In this document: in pieces, positions 6,658 to 11,428 of the stretch
How the letters are laid out: every line of letters begins with the position of its first letter
How positions within the stretch are numbered: the stretch's first letter is position 1
Assembly: GCA_029935695.1 (NCBI GenBank)
Contig: JAOZJV010000058.1
Span: 1-11,428, forward strand
From: Candidatus Krumholzibacteriia bacterium
GTDB lineage: Bacteria; Krumholzibacteriota; Krumholzibacteriia; LZORAL124-64-63
Reading direction: 5' to 3'
DNA length: 11,428 nt
Position numbers and translations under genes: made by a program
The notes under the pieces: model-generated
The model's input: only the letters and a program-made list of their open reading frames with translations
The model's database searches: none
What the model was told of the DNA's origin: nothing

Positions 6658-9600
6658 TCACCTGACCAGCAACAATTTACGAGTCACCGGGTTTTTGCCG
6701 CCATCCTGCAGACGGGCAAAGTACTGTCCACTGGCCGCGCCCAGGCCTGAATCGTCCATCCCATCCCAAAGAATTTCATGACTGCCCGGGGACATGCTGC
6801 CCTGGACCAGGGTGCGAATCAACCGGCCGCGCAGATCGTAAATCCCCAAAGAAACCTGGTCCTGGCCAGAGGTCGTGAATTTCAGCACCGTGCGCGGGTT
6901 GAACGGGTTGGGTTGGTTGGTCAGCGATGGCGGCAGAGCCACGGGAATTTCATCATCCACACTGCTGAGACCGCTTCCGTACACCAGGGTCACCGGCAGG
7001 TTATGGGGTCCGGCCGGGTCATTGCTGATCATGACGGCAGTGTCATGATATAAGCCTTCGGCCAGTCCTTCGGGATCGATCAGGGCCACGGCCTGGATGG
7101 AATCGCCGGGTGCGATGGCTGCGCCGGGAGTGATGATTTCCAGCCAGTTCGAATTCCAGGTGGCGTCGCTGATGATCAGGGGCAACTGACCATCATTGCA
7201 GATCCAGAAATGTTCGGGTTCGGCGGTGGGCAGCTGATCAAGGGCAGCGGGTATATTGACCAGCCCGGCCCCGGAGTATTGATCTCTGCCGGCTGAACAG
7301 GGGTATTGGGTCAGATCGGTGGCTGTGGATTCGAGCAACTCGCAGACCTGGGGCACCAGCAGGGCAGGGTCGGCGCTCCACACCAGGCAGAAGGTGGCGG
7401 TGACCAGGGGCGTGGCCATGCTGGTTCCGGAATAGGTGATGTAGCCATTGCTGCCGAAGCAACTGGTGATGTCGCCACCGGGGGCGGTGATTTCCGGTTT
7501 CATGAGACCCGGAGAGTAAGGGTAGTCGTGGTAATCGGTGTCGCCGTGGGTGTTGTCCAGATCCCATTCGGTGGGACCGTAACTGCTGTAGGCCCACATG
7601 GTGTTGTTGCTCATGGATGCGCCTACGGCCACCACTGCGGTGGCGCCGCCATTGGGAGCGTAAAAGGGTCCGGGGCAATCGCCGGGGCTGGCGATGTCGG
7701 TGGGCGCCGGGTAGTGGCTGCCGTAATTGTCACCGTTACCGGCGGCGCAAATCCAGGGCACGTCGATGCTCAAAAGCAGCTCGGCGTTGAAGCGGTTGGC
7801 GGCCCGGACGGCATCTGATCCCTGGGCCCAGCCTCCGCTTAATGAGAAGAGGTGAACACCGTTGTCCAGACCAAACTGCAGACCTTCAATCATGTCATCC
7901 ATATATCCAGGCATGGCGCGCAGGGCCATGAGGGTGGCTCCGGGAGCAGCTCCTGTGGCGGTGCCGGATGTGCCGTCGCCGGCGATGAGTCCGGCCGTGT
8001 GCGTGCCGTGGAACCAGTCGAGGTCACCATCATAAGGGTCGTTGTCATCGGAGACGGAATCCCAACCGTGGTGAGGGTTTTCTGATCCGCCATCCCACAT
8101 TTGGTTTGCCAGATCAGGGTGGTCGTAGGCAATGCCTGTGTCCAGATGTCCCACCAGCAGACCCTCGCCCGTCAGTCCCATGGCCCAGGCCTGGTCGGCA
8201 CCAACCTGGTCGATATGCCAGGCGTTGGCTTTGGAGTCGGGACGGGTGCTTCCTTGGTAGGTGACAGGGGTGGTGCCAAAAGCTTCAGATTTTTGGTTGT
8301 CCAGCCACAGATAGCCCACCGCAGGATTGTTTGCCAGCTCCTCGATGCCATCGTTGGTCAGTTGCATGGCAATCATCCCCGGCAGCCACAGGATCTGGGG
8401 ATCACTGCCGCGTCCGGCCAGGGCCAAACCATTGAGTTCTGGCTGGAGGCTATCGAAGGTGCGCTGAATGTGATTTTTGGCGGCTCCGGTGATCACTTCC
8501 CGTCGGGTGGCCCGGGTCGCGCCCTGCAGGGCTTCGGCCATGGCGGCAGGGTTCAAGCGCTCGGTGGGCACAATCATTACACGGTGCATTTCACCTGACC
8601 GGCTGCCGGTCATGGCTTCGGACAGCCTGGTGTCGATGACCGGCAGGTGGGATTCGTTCTGCAGAATGGGATGATTCATCAGCTGCAACGCTTCGCTGCG
8701 AGGCATTTCCGGCTGGATGATTTTGGTCAGATGACTTGGGTTAAACCGCAACTCCGCGTCCCCCTCAATCCAGGTCAGCGATACGGTGTGCTGGTTGTCC
8801 AACTCATCAGCTTCATCCACTTCATTCATGGTGTCGAGGGTGAAGGTCAGGCTGTGGCGGCCTTCAGACACAATGATAGGCAGATCTTCAATGGGAACGT
8901 AGGTTCCGGTGCCCAGACCGGCATCCACGGACCACTCGCCGATGATGGTGTCGTCCAGTTTCAGATCCAGCAGGAAGCCGCCTTCGATGGCTGCCAGGCC
9001 ATCATTCAAAAAGGCAAAACTGATAAAGGTCGTATCGTCGGCAGCAAGGAACCCCTGGTGACGATCGCCACGGATCATGTTTGCCACCAGGCAGGTGTCC
9101 CATCCCGCGGGGGTGAAAGGGGCCAGGTTGGAGGCCACCGAGCGGCTGCTGGTGTAGACGTTGTGGCCTTCGGTGGTAAAATCACGACGGTCGATCCAGG
9201 CGGCGTGCATGCGGCCGGGGGCGGCGACACCGAAACAGGAATGAAACATGGGTTCAACCCGGGGCTCGTCACTGACCAGGACCACTTCACTGAAAAAATC
9301 GGTGTGGCCGTATCCGCTGCCCAGACGGCTGGCCAGCCAGAATTCATCATCGCCTGCGGGGGCGTCCAGCCACAGAACACCGACTACGCCGTCGCGGGTG
9401 AAGATGGATGGGCCCACACTTTCGTATTCGTCTGCAATGAGGCCGAAGGGGCCGTAGAAGGTTTCGCCCGCATCCCAACTGTAGACATAGATGATGTCGC
9501 CGTCCGCGACCATGCCGTCGGTGAAGTCTTCCTGGAAGACGATATAGACGTTTTCATCCTGACAGGCGATTTGGGGGAAGCCGGTGTTGTTGCTGGTGTA

Positions 9601-10695
9601 GCCGGTGAAGTAGCCCAGGTCGCCGAAGCCGCCGTTGTACAGATCGGAAGCCATCAGTATTTCGGTTTCGCCGGTGTAATAATCGACCTCGGCGTTGAGG
9701 AGGTGGACCAGGCCGCCATCCATAGCCACATCGGGCCACAGATCCTGGTAACCGTCAGGATTAAAGTAATCGTAGGTGATGGTTTGTCCGGCATTGGTGG
9801 AATACATGAAAATGAGGGTCCACTCGTACTGATACAGATCCCAGTTCACAGTGAGCCAGCCTGCAGCAATGAAAACGGTGGCAAAATCGCCGGCTCCCGA
9901 TACGGCGATGCTTGGCGTGGCATTGGTTTCTTCGGTGCCCAGACCAAGGACCCATTCCCAGGTGCTGACATCACCGGCGGCGCTGGTGCGGGCGCGCAGA
10001 ATCCAGCCATCCTCACGAATCCAGACTACATGCACGTAGCCGGCGGCATCCACAGCGATTTCAGGGTGGTATTCATCCTGACTGAAGGCGGGCATTTCAT
10101 TGACCGTCCAGGTTTGGCCCTGATCGGTGGATTTGGCGATGTGGATGTCGCGATCGGTGCCCCCGAGGTCTTTGGCGGCAAAAACGGCGTATAAGTGGCC
10201 GTTCAAGGGGTTTTCGGCCAGGGAGACGTATTCGTCGTTCATGTTGGTGGGGTTGGCCAGGAGAGTGTCGGTGGTCCAGGGCAATTCCCGTTGGGGGATG
10301 TCGTTTGCCCCCCGGGGGGTGCCGAGGGTCGGGACACGGCCGCTGGGTGTGTGGCCGGCTTTTTGGGTTTCCAGGGTGCGCATGTACAGAGGGTTGCCGA
10401 GGGCTTCGACCATGGCTTTAACTTCAGGGGTCATGGATGGAGGGGTGGATTCGGTTTGGCCGGTGGCTTGTTTGGTCTGTTTGGTGAAGTCGGTTTGTTG
10501 GAAAGGGTTATCGCCACGTTTGGTGTCGCCTGTGGTGCGGAAGGTGGTGCGGGAGCGGGTGGTTGTGGGGTCCATTTTGGAGGCTTCGGGAAGGGTGAGG
10601 CTCTCTTTTTGGTTCTGGGCGGCGGCGGGGGCTGCCAGTATGAGCATCAATCCTATTGATAGGAAAAGGATACCTGAATAGTGAGTGCGACTCAT
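6658..10695 (-). CDS. Secreted S8 subtilisin-like serine protease with N-terminal BNR propeller and C-terminal FlgD-like sorting domain
   Basis: 1345 residues. Order: Sec signal peptide (core ILFLSIGLMLILAAPAAA, probable cleavage after Ala26); Thr-rich linker to about 140; sialidase/BNR-like propeller about 145-520 with Asp-box motifs such as STDQGQTW (189-196); a CARDB-like beta domain about 525-642, ending in MNEVDEADELDNQHTVSLTW; an inhibitor-I9-like propeptide about 700-800; the S8 catalytic domain about 835-1155; a beta domain to about 1250; and a FlgD-like Ig domain from 1255 containing NQPNPFNPRT and ending RKLLLVR. The catalytic triad is intact: Asp852 in HLDTGIA, His899 in HGTHTAG, Ser1092 in GTSMATP, with oxyanion Asn987 in AAGNGD. 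It should be an active exported endoprotease; the tail resembles type IX secretion sorting domains. The ATG at 10695 has AGGAG (10705-10701) five bases upstream. It is monocistronic as far as can be seen. Confidence 0.92.
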   Translation of the reverse strand: MSRTHYSGILFLSIGLMLILAAPAAAQNQKESLTLPEASKMDPTTTRSRTTFRTTGDTKRGDNPFQQTDFTKQTKQATGQTESTPPSMTPEVKAMVEALGNPLYMRTLETQKAGHTPSGRVPTLGTPRGANDIPQRELPWTTDTLLANPTNMNDEYVSLAENPLNGHLYAVFAAKDLGGTDRDIHIAKSTDQGQTWTVNEMPAFSQDEYHPEIAVDAAGYVHVVWIREDGWILRARTSAAGDVSTWEWVLGLGTEETNATPSIAVSGAGDFATVFIAAGWLTVNWDLYQYEWTLIFMYSTNAGQTITYDYFNPDGYQDLWPDVAMDGGLVHLLNAEVDYYTGETEILMASDLYNGGFGDLGYFTGYTSNNTGFPQIACQDENVYIVFQEDFTDGMVADGDIIYVYSWDAGETFYGPFGLIADEYESVGPSIFTRDGVVGVLWLDAPAGDDEFWLASRLGSGYGHTDFFSEVVLVSDEPRVEPMFHSCFGVAAPGRMHAAWIDRRDFTTEGHNVYTSSRSVASNLAPFTPAGWDTCLVANMIRGDRHQGFLAADDTTFISFAFLNDGLAAIEGGFLLDLKLDDTIIGEWSVDAGLGTGTYVPIEDLPIIVSEGRHSLTFTLDTMNEVDEADELDNQHTVSLTWIEGDAELRFNPSHLTKIIQPEMPRSEALQLMNHPILQNESHLPVIDTRLSEAMTGSRSGEMHRVMIVPTERLNPAAMAEALQGATRATRREVITGAAKNHIQRTFDSLQPELNGLALAGRGSDPQILWLPGMIAMQLTNDGIEELANNPAVGYLWLDNQKSEAFGTTPVTYQGSTRPDSKANAWHIDQVGADQAWAMGLTGEGLLVGHLDTGIAYDHPDLANQMWDGGSENPHHGWDSVSDDNDPYDGDLDWFHGTHTAGLIAGDGTSGTATGAAPGATLMALRAMPGYMDDMIEGLQFGLDNGVHLFSLSGGWAQGSDAVRAANRFNAELLLSIDVPWICAAGNGDNYGSHYPAPTDIASPGDCPGPFYAPNGGATAVVAVGASMSNNTMWAYSSYGPTEWDLDNTHGDTDYHDYPYSPGLMKPEITAPGGDITSCFGSNGYITYSGTSMATPLVTATFCLVWSADPALLVPQVCELLESTATDLTQYPCSAGRDQYSGAGLVNIPAALDQLPTAEPEHFWICNDGQLPLIISDATWNSNWLEIITPGAAIAPGDSIQAVALIDPEGLAEGLYHDTAVMISNDPAGPHNLPVTLVYGSGLSSVDDEIPVALPPSLTNQPNPFNPRTVLKFTTSGQDQVSLGIYDLRGRLIRTLVQGSMSPGSHEILWDGMDDSGLGAASGQYFARLQDGGKNPVTRKLLLVR

Positions 10696-10886
10696 GTTGG
10701 CTCCTGAATGAAGGCGACACTGGATGCTTTGGGTTGGGATAGAAGTTTGTTTAATTTAGCCCACTGTAACACAAAAAAACACATAAAACAACAACAATCA
10801 CTCATGTGGCTTGGATTTTTTGCCGTGCGAAGGTTATTTTTGTTTTTATTTGACAGGAGAAAAAAAACAAGTGTAGCCTGTGGTTT
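10696..10886. other. AT-rich spacer upstream of the protease gene
   Basis: About 190 bases with long A and T runs, clearly lower in GC than the flanks. It must contain the protease promoter on the minus strand, but no convincing -10/-35 pair is visible there; only the AGGAG ribosome site (10701-10705) is clear. On the plus strand a perfect TTGACA (10850-10855) is present, but the best -10 at usable spacing, TAGCCT (10874-10879), matches only 3 of 6 bases. No RNA gene or terminator hairpin with a T-tract was seen. Confidence 0.45.
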
Positions 10887-11245
10887 ATGTGTTCTAATGT
10901 CCCGGTAACCGCGGACACCACGGTTTTCAATTGGGCACCTAATTCGGAGGATGCCACCACAGACGCTCGCATAAAAGTTGTTTTTAAGAATAGGTTTACT
11001 GATAGAACCGCAGAGGCCATAAACCCAGACCCAATTGCGTTTCTTGAGCATGCAATAAAGTACGAAGATTTGTTGTATCCGGAAAATGGTGAAGTTTTCG
11101 TGGTTGGCGATACCTGTTCGGTAGAGTGGGCCAATTTTATGATTCGTATATCGATAGCGTAACAATCCACCTTTCCCTTGACGATGGTAATTCATGGGAA
11201 CCAGTTGCTGAATTTTTGCAGCCTGGTGTCGATTACCATACCTAA
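10887..11245 (+). pseudogene. Frameshifted fragment of a secreted repeat-domain protein
   Basis: The first frame runs from ATG 10887 to a TAA at 11160-11162, but domain-like sequence leaves it at about 11129 and continues in another frame to a TAA at 11243-11245. Read across the shift it gives LYPENGEVFVVGDTCSVEW, then QFYDSYIDSVTIHLSLDDG, then NSWEPVAEFLQPGVDY. This matches a beta-sandwich repeat common in extracellular proteins of FCB-type bacteria (P-x-G-G-E-x-W, then I-x-W, then V-x-I-x-L-S-x-D-G-G-x-S-W). Upstream, TVFNWAPNSEDATTDARIKVVF looks like the end of a preceding copy. One base appears lost in the G run at 11128-11130. There is no signal peptide and no well-placed ribosome site at 10887, so the N-terminal part of the parent gene is missing. 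Assembly or sequencing indels are the main alternative to a true pseudogene. Confidence 0.5.
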
Positions 11246-11428
11246 TGGGCGTTTTGTGGATATCGCCGATTCCCTTGGCCTTGCCGGTAACCAAAGGGTC
11301 ACCCTGTCGGCAGTTTGGTGTGACTTTGATGGTGACGGTTGGTGGGAAGTTGTTGTTGGAGACGCGAGTGCAGGCGAAACCCTTGTCTATGACCAGGATT
11401 CTGATGGATTCACGGTTCGTGACAACCC
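11184..11428 (+). CDS. FG-GAP/VCBS-like repeat fragment (partial, runs off the right edge)
   Basis: The frame is open from after the stop at 11162 to the window end; the first ATG is at 11184, but family-like sequence begins only near 11241 with PNGRFVDIADSLGLAG. It continues with SAVWCDFDGDGWWEVVVGD, in which D-F-D-G-D-G-W-W-E is the calcium-binding loop of FG-GAP repeats, and then ETLVYDQDSDGFTVRDN. This is the pattern of CRTAC1/ASPIC-type extracellular proteins (FxDVxxxxGL, then WGDxDxDGxxDLxV, then LYxNxxDGxF). No ribosome site or signal peptide precedes it, and it shares its frame with the first part of the fragment at 10887. It is therefore probably the continuation of the same damaged gene, not an independent start. 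The end codon lies outside the window. Confidence 0.45.
   Translation, partial: MVIHGNQLLNFCSLVSITIPNGRFVDIADSLGLAGNQRVTLSAVWCDFDGDGWWEVVVGDASAGETLVYDQDSDGFTVRDN

Noticed and set aside
6661..6950. FlgD-like domain as a sign of flagellar genes
   Set aside because: The FlgD Ig-like fold here is a C-terminal module of a secreted protease with a PNPFNP motif; no flagellar gene is present.
8647..10194. Long plus-strand open frame (515 codons) opposite the protease
   Set aside because: Antisense to the propeller and propeptide regions of a well-supported protease; rich in Gly/Val/His, with no ribosome site and no domain.
10692..11294. Minus-strand open frame (200 codons) upstream of the protease
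   Set aside because: Poly-Lys/Asn/Phe composition produced by the AT-rich spacer and by the antisense of the broken plus-strand gene; no domain or plausible start.
1..11428. CRISPR array, insertion sequence, tRNA or defence system
   Set aside because: No direct DNA repeats with spacers, no transposase or terminal inverted repeats, no cloverleaf sequence and no nuclease or effector domains were seen.

Overview
The window looks like a chromosomal piece from an uncultured Gram-negative bacterium of, or near, the FCB superphylum (a Krumholzibacteriota-, Eisenbacteria- or Delongbacteria-like lineage). This is an inference. It rests on a GldA-GldF-GldG cassette followed by a DUF4340 gene, a secreted subtilase ending in an FlgD-like 'PNPFNP' sorting domain, a lipoprotein with a formylglycine-generating-enzyme-like (SUMF1/EgtB/PvdO family) domain, and an FG-GAP-type fragment. 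No rRNA, tRNA or ribosomal protein gene is present to fix the phylum.

Layout. Positions 1-3950, minus strand: a tight four-gene operon read right to left, gldA (ATPase), gldF (permease), gldG (auxiliary membrane protein) and a DUF4340 protein cut by the left edge. Junctions are 1 bp, 1 bp and a 4-bp ATGA overlap. Positions 3951-4143: a divergent intergenic region with weak promoter-like elements both ways. Positions 4144-6588, plus strand: an 814-residue lipoprotein with six tandem beta-type repeats, each carrying a pair of tryptophans usually exactly 30 residues apart, followed by an FGE-like domain lacking one of the two catalytic cysteines. Positions 6619-6652: a strong intrinsic terminator for that gene. 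Positions 6658-10695, minus strand: a 1345-residue exported S8 protease whose propeptide and catalytic domain come after a BNR-type propeller and a CARDB-like domain. Positions 10696-10886: an AT-rich spacer. Positions 10887-11428, plus strand: a reading frame that looks broken, with fragments of a repeated beta-sandwich domain and then an FG-GAP-type calcium-binding repeat running off the right edge.

How the genes relate. The four minus-strand genes on the left should form one inner-membrane ABC-2 export complex; its substrate cannot be told from the sequence. The lipoprotein, the protease and the right-edge fragments are all surface or extracellular products built from multi-domain beta modules, typical of this kind of genome. 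Nothing ties them functionally to the transporter apart from proximity. I found no defence system, mobile element, CRISPR array or RNA gene. The most unusual items are the Trp-pair repeat array, the domain order of the protease, and the decayed gene at the right edge.
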